64,000 bases of DNA from Panagrolaimus kolymaensis (lineage: Eukaryota > Nematoda > Chromadorea > Rhabditida > Panagrolaimidae), in contig JAJQJQ010000004.1 in the NCBI GenBank assembly GCA_028622995.1, positions 1,054,001 to 1,118,000 on the forward strand, written 5' to 3'. The notes under the pieces are model-generated. The model worked only from the letters and a program-made list of their open reading frames with translations, searched no databases and was not told the DNA's origin. Position 1 is the first letter of the stretch, and each line of letters begins with the position of its first letter. This document shows, one piece after another, positions 26,752 to 41,400 of the stretch. The translations under genes and the position numbers were made by a program.

Positions 26752-29422
26752 TTGCAATCAAGCAATTCATTAATATCTTTGCCTTTGCTATAACTTGATT
26801 GGTTGTGTAAAAAAAAAGCAGAAAACTTTTGTAAATCTGAAGCCACAGAAGCTAAAGAAAAATCCGACAAAAATGTTATGAATAAAAAAAATGTTGCAAT
26901 CAAGCAATTCATTAATATCTTTGCCTTTGCTATAACTTGATAGGTTGTGTAAAAAAAAGCAGAAAAGTTTTGTAAATCTGAAGCCACAGAAGCTAAAGAA
27001 AAATCCGACAAAAATGTTTGGAATAAAAAATAATAAAATCAATATAAAAAAATGTTGCAATCAAGCAATTCATTAATATCTTTGCCTTTGCTATAACTTG
27101 ATTGGTTGTGTAAAAAAAAAGCAGAAAACTTTTGTAAATCTGAAGCCACAGAAGCTAAAGAAAAATCCGACAAAAATGTTATGAATAAAAAAAATGTTGC
27201 AATCAAGCAATTCATTAATATCTTTGCCTTTGCTATAACTTGATTGGTTGTGTAAAAAAAAAGCAGAAAACTTTTGTAAATCTGAAGCCACAGAAGCTAA
27301 AGATAAATCCGACAAAAATGTTATGAATAAAAAAAATGTTGCAATCAAGCAATTCATTAATATCTTTGCCTTTGCTATAACTTGATAGGTTGTGTAAAAA
27401 AAAGCAGAAAAGTTTTGTAAATCTGAAGCCACAGAAGCTAAAGAAAAATCCGACAAAAATGTTTGGAATAAAAAATAATAAAATCAATATAAAAAAATGT
27501 TGCAATCAAGCAATTCATTAATATCTTTGCCTTTGCTATAACTTGAATGGTTGTGTAAAAAAAAAGCAGAAAAGTTTTGTAAATCTGAAGCCACAGAAGC
27601 TAAAGAAAAATCCGACAAAAATGTTATGAATAAAAAAAATGTTGCAATCAAGCAATTCATTAATATCTTTGCCTTTGCTATAACTTGATTGGTTGTGTAA
27701 AAAAAAAGCAGAAAAGGTTTGTAAATCTGAAGCCACAGAAGCTAAAGAAAAATCCGACAAAAATGTTATGAATAAAAAAAATGTTGCAATCAAGCAATTC
27801 ATTAATATCTTTGCCTTTGCTATAACTTGATTGGTTGTGTAAAAAAAAAGCAGAAAAGGTTTGTAAATCTGAAGCCACAGAAGCTAAAGATAAATCCGAC
27901 AAAAATGTTTGGAATAAAAAATAATAAAATCAATATAAAAAAATGTTGCAATCAAGCAATTCATTAATATCTTTGCCTTTGCTATAACTTGATTGGTTGT
28001 GTAAAAAAAAAGCAGAAAAGTTTTGTAAATCTGAAGCCACAGAAGCTAAAGAAAAATCCGACAAAAATGTTATGAATAAAAAAAATGTTGCAATCAAGCA
28101 ATTCATTAATATCTTTGCCTTTGCTATAACTTGATTGGTTGTGTAAAAAAAAAGCAGAAAAGTTTTGTAAATCTGAAGCCACAGAAGCTAAAGAAAAATC
28201 CGACAAAAATGTTATGAATAAAAAAAATGTTGCAATCAAGCAATTCATTAATATCTTTGCCTTTGCTATAACTTGATTGGTTGTGTAAAAAAAAAGCAGA
28301 AAAGGTTTGTAAATCTGAAGCCAAAGAAGCTAAAGAAAAATCCGACAAAAATGTTTGGAATAAAAAATAATAAAATCAATATAAAAAAATGTTGCAATCA
28401 AGCAATTCATTAATATCTTTGCCTTTGCTATAACTTGAATGGTTGTGTAAAAAAAAAGCAGAAAAGTTTTGTAAATCTGAAGCCACAGAAGCTAAAGAAA
28501 AATCCGACAAAAATGTTATGAATAAAAAAAATGTTGCAATCAAGCAATTCATTAATATCTTTGCCTTTGCTATAACTTGATTGGTTGTGTAAAAAAAAAG
28601 CAGAAAAGTTTTGTAAATCTGAAGCCACAGAAGCTAAAGAAAAATCCGACAAAAATGTTATGAATAAAAAAAATGTTGCAATCAAGCAATTCATTAATAT
28701 CTTTGCCTTTGCTATAACTTGATTGGTTGTGTAAAAAAAAAGCAGAAAAGGTTTGTAAATCTGAAGCCACAGAAGCTAAAGATAAATCCGACAAAAATGT
28801 TTGGAATAAAAAATAATAAAATCAATATAAAAAAATGTTGCAATCAAGCAATTCATTAATATCTTTGCCTTTGCTATAACTTGATTGGTTGTGTAAAAAA
28901 AAAGCAGAAAAGGTTTGTAAATCTGAAGCCAAAGAAGCTAAAGAAAAATCCGACAAAAATGTTTGGAATAAAAAATAATAAAATCAATATAAAAAAATGT
29001 TGCAATCAAGCAATTCATTAATATCTTTGCCTTTGCTATAACTTGATAGGTTGTGTAAAAAAAAGCAGAAAAGTTTTGTAAATCTGAAGCCACAGAAGCT
29101 AAAGATAAATCCGACAAAAATGTTATGAATAAAAAAAATGTTGCAATCAAGCAATTCATTAATATCTTTGCCTTTGCTATAACTTGATAGGTTGTGTAAA
29201 AAAAAGCAGAAAAGTTTTGTAAATCTGAAGCCACAGAAGCTAAAGAAAAATCCGACAAAAATGTTATGAATAAAAAAAATGTTGCAATCAAGCAATTCAT
29301 TAATATCTTTGCCTTTGCTATAACTTGATAGATTGTGTAAAAAAAAGCAGAAAAGTTTTGTAAATCTGAAGCCACAGAAGCTAAAGAAAAATCCGACAAA
29401 AATGTTATGAATAAAAAAAATG
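26752..29422 (+). repeat. Mixed S/L satellite block
   Basis: The return of CAATTCATTAATA and of 142-bp S monomers ending GTTATGAATAAA marks the left border of this block. S-L and S-S-L units of about 304 and 446 bp alternate. Several monomers have AGAAAACTTTTG (26820-27280) and others CTTGATAGGTTG or GATAGATTG. Some L monomers carry CCAAAGAAGC in the core in place of CCACAGAAGC. Confidence 0.87.
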
Positions 29423-32400
29423 TTGCAATCAAGCAATTCATTAATATCTTTGCCTTTGCTATAACTTGATTGGTTGTGTAAAAAAAAAGCAGAAAAGTTT
29501 TGTAAATCTGAAGCCACAGAAGCTAAAGATAAATCCGACAAAAATGTTTGGAATAAAAAATAATAAAATCAATATAAAAAAATGTTGCAATCAAGCAATT
29601 CATTAATATCTTTGCCTTTGCTATAACTTGATTGGTTGTGTAAAAAAAAAGCAGAAAAGTTTTGTAAATCTGAAGCCACAGAAGCTAAAGATAAATCCGA
29701 CAAAAATGTTTGGAATAAAAAATAATAAAATTAATATAAAAAAATGTTGCAATCAAGCAATTCATTAATATCTTTGCCTTTGCTATAACTTGATTGGTTG
29801 TGTAAAAAAAAAGCAGAAAAGTTTTGTAAATCTGAAGCCACAGAAGCTAAAGATAAATCCGACAAAAATGTTATGAATAAAAAATAATAAAATTAATATT
29901 AAAAAATGTTGCAATCAAGCAATTCATTAATATCTTTGCCTTTGCTATAACTTGATTGGTTGTGTAAAAAAAAAGCAGAAAAGTTTTGTAAATCTGAAGC
30001 CACAGAAGCTAAAGATAAATCCGACAAAAATGTTTGGAATAAAAAATAATAAAATCAATATAAAAAAATGTTGCAATCAAGCAATTCATTAATATCTTTG
30101 CCTTTGCTATAACTTGATTGGTTGTGTAAAAAAAAAGCAGAAAAGTTTTGTAAATCTGAAGCCACAGAAGCTAAAGATAAATCCGACAAAAATGTTTGGA
30201 ATAAAAAATAATAAAATTAATATAAAAAAATGTTGCAATCAAGCAATTCATTAATATCTTTGCCTTTGCTATAACTTGATTGGTTGTGTAAAAAAAAAGC
30301 AGAAAAGTTTTGTAAATCTGAAGCCACAGAAGCTAAAGATAAATCCGACAAAAATGTTATGAATAAAAAATAATAAAATTAATATTAAAAAATGTTGCAA
30401 TCAAGCAATTCATTAATATCTTTGCCTTTGCTATAACTTGATTGGTTGTGTAAAAAAAAAGCAGAAAAGTTTTGTAAATCTGAAGCCACAGAAGCTAAAG
30501 ATAAATCCGACAAAAATGTTTGGAATAAAAAATAATAAAATCAATATAAAAAAATGTTGCAATCAAGCAATTCATTAATATCTTTGCCTTTGCTATAACT
30601 TGATTGGTTGTGTAAAAAAAAAGCAGAAAAGTTTTGTAAATCTGAAGCCACAGAAGCTAAAGATAAATCCGACAAAAATGTTTGGAATAAAAAATAATAA
30701 AATTAATATAAAAAAATGTTGCCATCAAGCAATTCATTAATATCTTTGCCTTTGCTATAACTTGATTGGTTGTGTAAAAAAAAAGCAGAAAAGTTTTGTA
30801 AATCTGAAGCCACAGAAGCTAAAGATAAATCCGACAAAAATGTTTGGAATAAAAAATAATAAAATCAATATAAAAAAATGTTGCAATCAAGCAATTCATT
30901 AATATCTTTGCCTTTGCTATAACTTGATAGGTTGTGTAAAAAAAAGCAGAAAAGTTTTGTAAATCTGAAGCCACAGAAGCTAAAGATAAATCCGACAAAA
31001 ATGTTATGAATAAAAAATAATAAAATTAATATTAAAAAATGTTGCAATCAAGCAATTCATTAATATCTTTGCCTTTGCTATAACTTGATTGGTTGTGTAA
31101 AAAAAAAGCAGAAAAGTTTTGTAAATCTGAAGCCACAGAAGCTAAAGATAAATCCGACAAAAATGTTTGGAATAAAAAATAATAAAATTAATATAAAAAA
31201 ATGTTGCAATCAAGCAATTCATTAATATCTTTGCCTTTGCTATAACTTGATAGGTTGTGTAAAAAAAAGCAGAAAAGTTTTGTAAATCTGAAGCCACAGA
31301 AGCTAAAGATAAATCCGACAAAAATGTTTGGAATAAAAAATAATAAAATTAATATAAAAAAATGTTGCAATCAATCAATTCATTAATATCTTTGCCTTTG
31401 CTATAACTTGATTGGTTGTGTAAAAAAAAAGCAGAAAAGTTTTGTAAATCTGAAGCCACAGAAGCTAAAGATAAATCCGACAAAAATGTTTGGAATAAAA
31501 AATAATAAAATCAATATAAAAAAATGTTGCAATCAAGCAATTCATTAATATCTTTGCCTTTGCTATAACTTGATTGGTTGTGTAAAAAAAAAGCAGAAAA
31601 GTTTTGTAAATCTGAAGCCACAGAAGCTAAAGATAAATCCGACAAAAATGTTTGGAATAAAAAATAATAAAATTAATATAAAAAAATGTTGCAATCAAGC
31701 AATTCATTAATATCTTTGCCTTTGCTATAACTTGATTGGTTGTGTAAAAAAAAAGCAGAAAAGTTTTGTAAATCTGAAGCCACAGAAGCTAAAGATAAAT
31801 CCGACAAAAATGTTTGGAATAAAAAATAATAAAATTAATATAAAAAAATGTTGCCATCAAGCAATTCATTAATATCTTTGCCTTTGCTATAACTTGATTG
31901 GTTGTGTAAAAAAAAAGCAGAAAAGTTTTGTAAATCTGAAGCCACAGAAGCTAAAGATAAATCCGACAAAAATGTTTGGAATAAAAAATAATAAAATCAA
32001 TATAAAAAAATGTTGCAATCAAGCAATTCATTAATATCTTTGCCTTTGCTATAACTTGATAGGTTGTGTAAAAAAAAGCAGAAAAGTTTTGTAAATCTGA
32101 AGCCACAGAAGCTAAAGATAAATCCGACAAAAATGTTATGAATAAAAAATAATAAAATTAATATTAAAAAATGTTGCAATCAAGCAATTCATTAATATCT
32201 TTGCCTTTGCTATAACTTGATTGGTTGTGTAAAAAAAAAGCAGAAAAGTTTTGTAAATCTGAAGCCACAGAAGCTAAAGATAAATCCGACAAAAATGTTT
32301 GGAATAAAAAATAATAAAATTAATATAAAAAAATGTTGCAATCAAGCAATTCATTAATATCTTTGCCTTTGCTATAACTTGATTGGTTGTGTAAAAAAAA

Positions 32401-32497
32401 AGCAGAAAAGTTTTGTAAATCTGAAGCCACAGAAGCTATAGAAAAATCCGACAAAAATGTATGGAATAAAAAATAATAAAATCAATATTAAAAAATG
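29423..32497 (+). repeat. Second L-only block, 19 monomers, with a 1132-bp duplication
   Basis: Nineteen consecutive monomers averaging about 162 bp, all with the extra segment, here often spelled AAAATTAATAT instead of AAAATCAATAT. They keep CAATTCATTAATA and so did not arise from the 20505-26751 block. The rare TTGCCATCAAGC occurs at 30719 and 31851, and the surrounding monomers match at the same 1132-bp offset, showing a duplication of seven monomers. Confidence 0.9.
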
Positions 32498-35400
32498 TTG
32501 CAATCAAGCAATTCATTAATATCTTTGCCTTTGCTATAACTTGATTGGTTGTGTAAAAAAAAAGCAGAAAAGTTTTGTAAATCTGAAGCCACAGAAGCTA
32601 AAGATAAATCCGACAAAAATGTTATGAATAAAAAAAATGTTGCAATCAAGCAATTCATTAATATCTTTGCCTTTGCTATAATTTGAATGGTTGTGTAAAA
32701 AAAAAGCAGAAAAGTTTTGTAAATCTGAAGCCACAGAAGCTAAAGATAAATCCGACAAAAATGTTTGGAATAAAAAATAATAAAATCAATATAAAAAAAT
32801 GTTGCAATCAAGCAATTCATTAATATCTTTGCCTTTGCTATAACTTGATTGGTTGTGTAAAAAAAAAGCAGAAAAGTTTTGTAAATCTGAAGCCACAGAA
32901 GCTAAAGATAAATCCGACAAAAATGTTATGAATAAAAAAAATGTTGCAATCAAGCAATTCATTAATATCTTTGCCTTTGCTATAACTTGATTGGTTGTGT
33001 AAAAAAAAAGCAGAAAAGTTTTGTAAATCTGAAGCCACAGAAGCTAAAGATAAATCCGACAAAAATGTTATGAATAAAAAAAATGTTGCAATCAAGCAAT
33101 TCATTAATATCTTTGCCTTTGCTATAATTTGAATGGTTGTGTAAAAAAAAAGCAGAAAAGTTTTGTAAATCTGAAGCCACAGAAGCTAAAGATAAATCCG
33201 ACAAAAATGTTTGGAATAAAAAATAATAAAATCAATATAAAAAAATGTTGCAATCAAGCAATTCATTAATATCTTTGCCTTTGCTATAACTTGATTGGTT
33301 GTGTAAAAAAAAAGCAGAAAAGTTTTGTAAATCTGAAGCCACAGAAGCTAAAGATAAATCCGACAAAAATGTTATGAATAAAAAAAATGTTGCAATCAAG
33401 CAATTCATTAATATCTTTGCCTTTGCTATAACTTGATTGGTTGTGTAAAAAAAAAGCAGAAAAGTTTTGTAAATCTGAAGCCACAGAAGCTAAAGATAAA
33501 TCCGACAAAAATGTTATGAATAAAAAAAATGTTGCAATCAAGCAATTCATTAATATCTTTGCCTTTGCTATAATTTGAATGGTTGTGTAAAAAAAAAGCA
33601 GAAAAGTTTTGTAAATCTGAAGCCACAGAAGCTAAAGATAAATCCGACAAAAATGTTTGGAATAAAAAATAATAAAATCAATATAAAAAAATGTTGCAAT
33701 CAAGCAATTCATTAATATCTTTGCCTTTGCTATAACTTGATTGGTTGTGTAAAAAAAAAGCAGAAAAGTTTTGTAAATCTGAAGCCACAGAAGCTAAAGA
33801 TAAATCCGACAAAAATGTTATGAATAAAAAAAATGTTGCAATCAAGCAATTCATTAATATCTTTGCCTTTGCTATAATTTGAATGGTTGTGTAAAAAAAA
33901 AGCAGAAAAGTTTTGTAAATCTGAAGCCACAGAAGCTAAAGATAAATCCGACAAAAATGTTTGGAATAAAAAATAATAAAATCAATATAAAAAAATGTTG
34001 CAATCAAGCAATTCATTAATATCTTTGCCTTTGCTATAACTTGATTGGTTGTGTAAAAAAAAAGCAGAAAAGTTTTGTAAATCTGAAGCCACAGAAGCTA
34101 AAGATAAATCCGACAAAAATGTTATGAATAAAAAAAATGTTGCAATCAAGCAATTCATTAATATCTTTGCCTTTGCTATAACTTGATTGGTTGTGTAAAA
34201 AAAAAGCAGAAAAGTTTTGTAAATCTGAAGCCACAGAAGCTAAAGATAAATCCGACAAAAATGTTATGAATAAAAAAAATGTTGCAATCAAGCAATTCAT
34301 TAATATCTTTGCCTTTGCTATAATTTGAATGGTTGTGTAAAAAAAAAGCAGAAAAGTTTTGTAAATCTGAAGCCACAGAAGCTAAAGATAAATCCGACAA
34401 AAATGTTTGGAATAAAAAATAATAAAATCAATATAAAAAAATGTTGCAATCAAGCAATTCATTAATATCTTTGCCTTTGCTATAACTTGATTGGTTGTGT
34501 AAAAAAAAAGCAGAAAAGTTTTGTAAATCTGAAGCCACAGAAGCTAAAGATAAATCCGACAAAAATGTTATGAATAAAAAAAATGTTGCAATCAAGCAAT
34601 TCATTAATATCTTTGCCTTTGCTATAACTTGATTGGTTGTGTAAAAAAAAAGCAGAAAAGTTTTGTAAATCTGAAGCCACAGAAGCTAAAGATAAATCCG
34701 ACAAAAATGTTATGAATAAAAAAAATGTTGCAATCAAGCAATTCATTAATATCTTTGCCTTTGCTATAATTTGATTGGTTGTGTAAAAAAAAAGCAGAAA
34801 AGTTTTGTAAATCTGAAGCCACAGAAGCTAAAGATAAATCCGACAAAAATGTTATGAATAAAAAAAATGTTGCAATCAAGCAATTCATTAATATCTTTGC
34901 CTTTGCTATAATTTGAATGGTTGTGTAAAAAAAAAGCAGAAAAGTTTTGTAAATCTGAAGCCACAGAAGCTAAAGATAAATCCGACAAAAATGTTTGGAA
35001 TAAAAAATAATAAAATCAATATAAAAAAATGTTGCAATCAAGCAATTCATTAATATCTTTGCCTTTGCTATAACTTGATTGGTTGTGTAAAAAAAAAGCA
35101 GAAAAGTTTTGTAAATCTGAAGCCACAGAAGCTAAAGATAAATCCGACAAAAATGTTTGGAATAAAAAATAATAAAATTAATATAAAAAAATGTTGCAAT
35201 AAAGCAATTCATTAATATCTTTGCCTTTGCTATAATTTGAATGGTTGTGTAAAAAAAAAGCAGAAAAGTTTTGTAAATCTGAAGCCACAGAAGCTAAAGA
35301 TAAATCCGACAAAAATGTTATGAATAAAAAAAATGTTGCAATCAAGCAATTCATTAATATCTTTGCCTTTGCTATAACTTGATTGGTTGTGTAAAAAAAA

Positions 35401-38400
35401 AGCAGAAAAGTTTTGTAAATCTGAAGCCACAGAAGCTAAAGATAAATCCGACAAAAATGTTATGAATAAAAAAAATGTTGCAATCAAGCAATTCATTAAT
35501 ATCTTTGCCTTTGCTATAATTTGAATGGTTGTGTAAAAAAAAAGCAGAAAAGTTTTGTAAATCTGAAGCCACAGAAGCTAAAGATAAATCCGACAAAAAT
35601 GTTTGGAATAAAAAATAATAAAATTAATATAAAAAAATGTTGCAATAAAGCAATTCATTAATATCTTTGCCTTTGCTATAATTTGAATGGTTGTGTAAAA
35701 AAAAAGCAGAAAAGTTTTGTAAATCTGAAGCCACAGAAGCTAAAGATAAATCCGACAAAAATGTTATGAATAAAAAAAATGTTGCAATCAAGCAATTCAT
35801 TAATATCTTTGCCTTTGCTATAACTTGATTGGTTGTGTAAAAAAAAAGCAGAAAAGTTTTGTAAATCTGAAGCCACAGAAGCTAAAGATAAATCCGACAA
35901 AAATGTTATGAATAAAAAAAATGTTGCAATCAAGCAATTCATTAATATCTTTGCCTTTGCTATAACTTGATTGGTTGTGTAAAAAAAAGCAGAAAAGTTT
36001 TGTAAATCTGAAGCCACAGAAGCTAAAGATAAATCCGACAAAAATGTTATGAATAAAAAAAATGTTGCAATCAAGCAATTCATTAATATCTTTGCCTTTG
36101 CTATAATTTGAATGGTTGTGTAAAAAAAAAGCAGAAAAGTTTTGTAAATCTGAAGCCACAGAAGCTAAAGATAAATCCGACAAAAATGTTATGAATAAAA
36201 AAAATGTTGCAATCAAGCAATTCATTAATATCTTTGCCTTTGCTATAACTTGATTGGTTGTGTAAAAAAAAAGCAGAAAAGTTTTGTAAATCTGAAGCCA
36301 CAGAAGCTAAAGAAAAATCCGACAAAAATGTTTGGAATAAAAAATAATAAAATTAATATAAAAAAATGTTGCAATCAAGCAATTCATTAATATCTTTGCC
36401 TTTGCTATAACTTGATTGGTTGTGTAAAAAAAAAGCAGAAAAGTTTTGTAAATCTGAAGCCACAGAAGCTAAAGATAAATCCGACAAAAATGTTATGAAT
36501 AAAAAAAATGTTGCAATCAAGCAATTCATTAATATCTTTGCCTTTGCTATAATTTGAATGGTTGTGTAAAAAAAAAGCAGAAAAGTTTTGTAAATCTGAA
36601 GCCACAGAAGCTAAAGATAAATCCGACAAAAATGTTATGAATAAAAAAAATGTTGCAATCAAGCAATTCATTAATATCTTTGCCTTTGCTATAACTTGAT
36701 TGGTTGTGTAAAAAAAAAGCAGAAAAGTTTTGTAAATCTGAAGCCACAGAAGCTAAAGAAAAATCCGACAAAAATGTTTGGAATAAAAAATAATAAAATT
36801 AATATAAAAAAATGTTGCAATCAAGCAATTCATTAATATCTTTGCCTTTGCTATAACTTGATTGGTTGTGTAAAAAAAAAGCAGAAAAGTTTTGTAAATC
36901 TGAAGCCACAGAAGCTAAAGATAAATCCGACAAAAATGTTATGAATAAAAAAAATGTTGCAATCAAGCAATTCATTAATATCTTTGCCTTTGCTATAATT
37001 TGAATGGTTGTGTAAAAAAAAAGCAGAAAAGTTTTGTAAATCTGAAGCCACAGAAGCTAAAGATAAATCCGACAAAAATGTTATGAATAAAAAAAATGTT
37101 GCAATCAAGCAATTCATTAATATCTTTGCCTTTGCTATAACTTGATTGGTTGTGTAAAAAAAAAGCAGAAAAGTTTTGTAAATCTGAAGCCACAGAAGCT
37201 AAAGATAAATCCGACAAAAATGTTATGAATAAAAAAAATGTTGCAATCAAGCAATTCATTAATATCTTTGCCTTTGCTATAACTTGATTGGTTGTGTAAA
37301 AAAAAAGCAGAAAAGTTTTGTAAATCTGAAGCCACAGAAGCTAAAGAAAAATCCGACAAAAATGTTTGGAATAAAAAATAATAAAATTAATATAAAAAAA
37401 TGTTGCAATCAAGCAATTCATTAATATCTTTGCCTTTGCTATAACTTGATTGGTTGTGTAAAAAAAAAGCAGAAAAGTTTTGTAAATCTGAAGCCACAGA
37501 AGCTAAAGATAAATCCGACAAAAATGTTTGGAATAAAAAATAATAAAATTAATATAAAAAAATGTTGCAATCAAGCAATTCATTAATATCTTTGCCTTTG
37601 CTATAACTTGATTGGTTGTGTAAAAAAAAAGCAGAAAAGTTTTGTAAATCTGAAGCCACAGAAGCTAAAGATAAATCCGACAAAAATGTTTGGAATAAAA
37701 AATAATAAAATTAATATAAAAAAATGTTGCAATCAAGCAATTCATTAATATCTTTGCCTTTGCTATAACTTGATTGGTTGTGTAAAAAAAAAGCAGAAAA
37801 GTTTTGTAAATCTGAAGCCACAGAAGCTAAAGATAAATCCGACAAAAATGTTTGGAATAAAAAATAATAAAATTAATATAAAAAAATGTTGCAATCAAGC
37901 AATTCATTAATATCTTTGCCTTTGCTATAACTTGATTGGTTGTGTAAAAAAAAAGCAGAAAAGTTTTGTAAATCTGAAGCCACAGAAGCTAAAGATAAAT
38001 CCGACAAAAATGTTTGGAATAAAAAATAATAAAATTAATATAAAAAAATGTTGCAATCAAGCAATTCATTAATATCTTTGCCTTTGCTATAACTTGATTG
38101 GTTGTGTAAAAAAAAAGCAGAAAAGTTTTGTAAATCTGAAGCCACAGAAGCTAAAGATAAATCCGACAAAAATGTTTGGAATAAAAAATAATAAAATTAA
38201 TATAAAAAAATGTTGCAATCAAGCAATTCATTAATATCTTTGCCTTTGCTATAACTTGATTGGTTGTGTAAAAAAAAAGCAGAAAAGTTTTGTAAATCTG
38301 AAGCCACAGAAGCTAAAGATAAATCCGACAAAAATGTTATGAATAAAAAAAATGTTGCAATCAAGCAATTCATTAATATCTTTGCCTTTGCTATAATTTG

Positions 38401-41400
38401 AATGGTTGTGTAAAAAAAAAGCAGAAAAGTTTTGTAAATCTGAAGCCAAAGAAGCTAAAGATAAATCCGACAAAAATGTTTGGAATAAAAAATAATAAAA
38501 TCAATATAAAAAAATGTTGCAATCAAGCAATTCATTAATATCTTTGCCTTTGCTATAATTTGAATGGTTGTGTAAAAAAAAAGCAGAAAAGTTTTGTAAA
38601 TCTGAAGCCACAGAAGCTAAAGATAAATCCGACAAAAATGTTATGAATAAAAAAAATGTTGCAATCAAGCAATTCATTAATATCTTTGCCTTTGCTATAA
38701 CTTGATTGGTTGTGTAAAAAAAAAGCAGAAAAGTTTTGTAAATCTGAAGCCACAGAAGCTAAAGATAAATCCGACAAAAATGTTATGAATAAAAAAAATG
38801 TTGCAATCAAGCAATTCATTAATATCTTTGCCTTTGCTATAACTTGATTGGTTGTGTAAAAAAAAAGCAGAAAAGTTTTGTAAATCTGAAGCCACAGAAG
38901 CTAAAGATAAATCCGACAAAAATGTTATGAATAAAAAAAATGTTGCAATCAAGCAATTCATTAATATCTTTGCCTTTGCTATAACTTGATTGGTTGTGTA
39001 AAAAAAAAGCAGAAAAGTTTTGTAAATCTGAAGCCACAGAAGCTAAAGATAAATCCGACAAAAATGTTATGAATAAAAAATAATAAAATTAATATAAAAA
39101 AATGTTGCAATCAAGCAATTCATTAATATCTTTGCCTTTGCTATAACTTGATTGGTTGTGTAAAAAAAAAGCAGAAAAGTTTTGTAAATCTGAAGCCACA
39201 GAAGCTAAAGATAAATCCGACAAAAATGTTATGAATAAAAAAAATGTTGCAATCAAGCAATTCATTAATATCTTTGCCTTTGCTATAATTTGAATGGTTG
39301 TGTAAAAAAAAAGCAGAAAAGTTTTGTAAATCTGAAGCCACAGAAGCTAAAGATAAATCCGACAAAAATGTTATGAATAAAAAAAATGTTGCAATCAAGC
39401 AATTCATTAATATCTTTGCCTTTGCTATAACTTGATTGGTTGTGTAAAAAAAAAGCAGAAAAGTTTTGTAAATCTGAAGCCACAGAAGCTAAAGATAAAT
39501 CCGACAAAAATGTTATGAATAAAAAAAATGTTGCAATCAAGCAATTCATTAATATCTTTGCCTTTGCTATAACTTGATTGGTTGTGTAAAAAAAAAGCAG
39601 AAAAGTTTTGTAAATCTGAAGCCACAGAAGCTAAAGAAAAATCCGACAAAAATGTTTGGAATAAAAAATAATAAAATTAATATAAAAAAATGTTGCAATC
39701 AAGCAATTCATTAATATCTTTGCCTTTGCTATAACTTGATTGGTTGTGTAAAAAAAAAGCAGAAAAGTTTTGTAAATCTGAAGCCACAGAAGCTAAAGAT
39801 AAATCCGACAAAAATGTTTGGAATAAAAAATAATAAAATTAATATAAAAAAATGTTGCAATCAAGCAATTCATTAATATCTTTGCCTTTGCTATAACTTG
39901 ATTGGTTGTGTAAAAAAAAAGCAGAAAAGTTTTGTAAATCTGAAGCCACAGAAGCTAAAGATAAATCCGACAAAAATGTTATGAATAAAAAAAATGTTGC
40001 AATCAAGCAATTCATTAATATCTTTGCCTTTGCTATAATTTGAATGGTTGTGTAAAAAAAAAGCAGAAAAGTTTTGTAAATCTGAAGCCAAAGAAGCTAA
40101 AGATAAATCCGACAAAAATGTTTGGAATAAAAAATAATAAAATCAATATAAAAAAATGTTGCAATCAAGCAATTCATTAATATCTTTGCCTTTGCTATAA
40201 CTTGATTGGTTGTGTAAAAAAAAAGCAGAAAAGTTTTGTAAATCTGAAGCCACAGAAGCTAAAGAAAAATCCGACAAAAATGTTTGGAATAAAAAATAAT
40301 AAAATCAATATAAAAAAATGTTGCAATCAAGCAATTCATTAATATCTTTGCCTTTGCTATAACTTGATTGGTTGTGTAAAAAAAAAGCAGAAAAGTTTTG
40401 TAAATCTGAAGCCACAGAAGCTAAAGAAAAATCCGACAAAAATGTTTGGAATAAAAAATAATAAAATCAATATTAAAAAATGTTGCAATCAAGCAATTCA
40501 TTAATATCCTTGCTTTTGCTATTACTTGAATGGTTGTGTAAAAAAAAAGCAGAAAAGTTTTGTAAATCTGAAGCCACAGAAGCTAAAGAAAAATCCGACA
40601 AAAATGTTTGGAATAAAAAAAATGTTGCAATCAAGCAATTCATTAATATCTTTGCCTTTGCTATAACTTGATTGGTTGTGTAAAAAAAAAGCAGAAAAGT
40701 TTTGTAAATCTGAAGCCACAGAAGCTAAAGAAAAATCCGACAAAAATGTTTGGAATAAAAAATAATAAAATCAATATTAAAAAATGTTGCAATCAAGCAA
40801 TTCATTAATATCCTTGCCTTTGCTATAACTTGATTGGTTGTGTAAAAAAAAAGCAGAAAAGTTTTGTAAATCTGAAGCCACAGAAGCTAAAGAAAAATCC
40901 GACAAAAATGTTTGGAATAAAAAAAATGTTGCAATCAAGCAATTCATTAATATCTTTGCCTTTGCTATAACTTGATTGGTTGTGTAAAAAAAAAGCAGAA
41001 AAGTTTTGTAAATCTGAAGCCACAGAAGCTAAAGATAAATCCGACAAAAATGTTATGAATAAAAAAAATGTTACAATCAAGCAATTCATTAATATCTTTG
41101 CCTTTGCTATAATTTGAATGGTTGTGTAAAAAAAAAGCAGAAAAGTTTTGTAAATCTGAAGCCAAAGAAGCTAAAGAAAAATCCGACAAAAATGTTTGGA
41201 ATAAAAAATAATAAAATTAATATAAAAAAAAGTTGCAATCAAGCAATTCATTAATATCTTTGCCTTTGCTATAACTTGATTGGTTGTGTAAAAAAAAAGC
41301 AGAAAAGTTTTGTAAATCTGAAGCCACAGAAGCTAAAGATAAATCCGACAAAAATGTTATGAATAAAAAAAATGTTACAATCAAGCAATTCATTAATATC

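Noticed and set aside
40480..40671. Plus-strand open frame of 63 codons
   Set aside because: It lies fully inside two satellite monomers and depends on a few local substitutions (TCCTTGCTTTTGCTATTAC near 40508).
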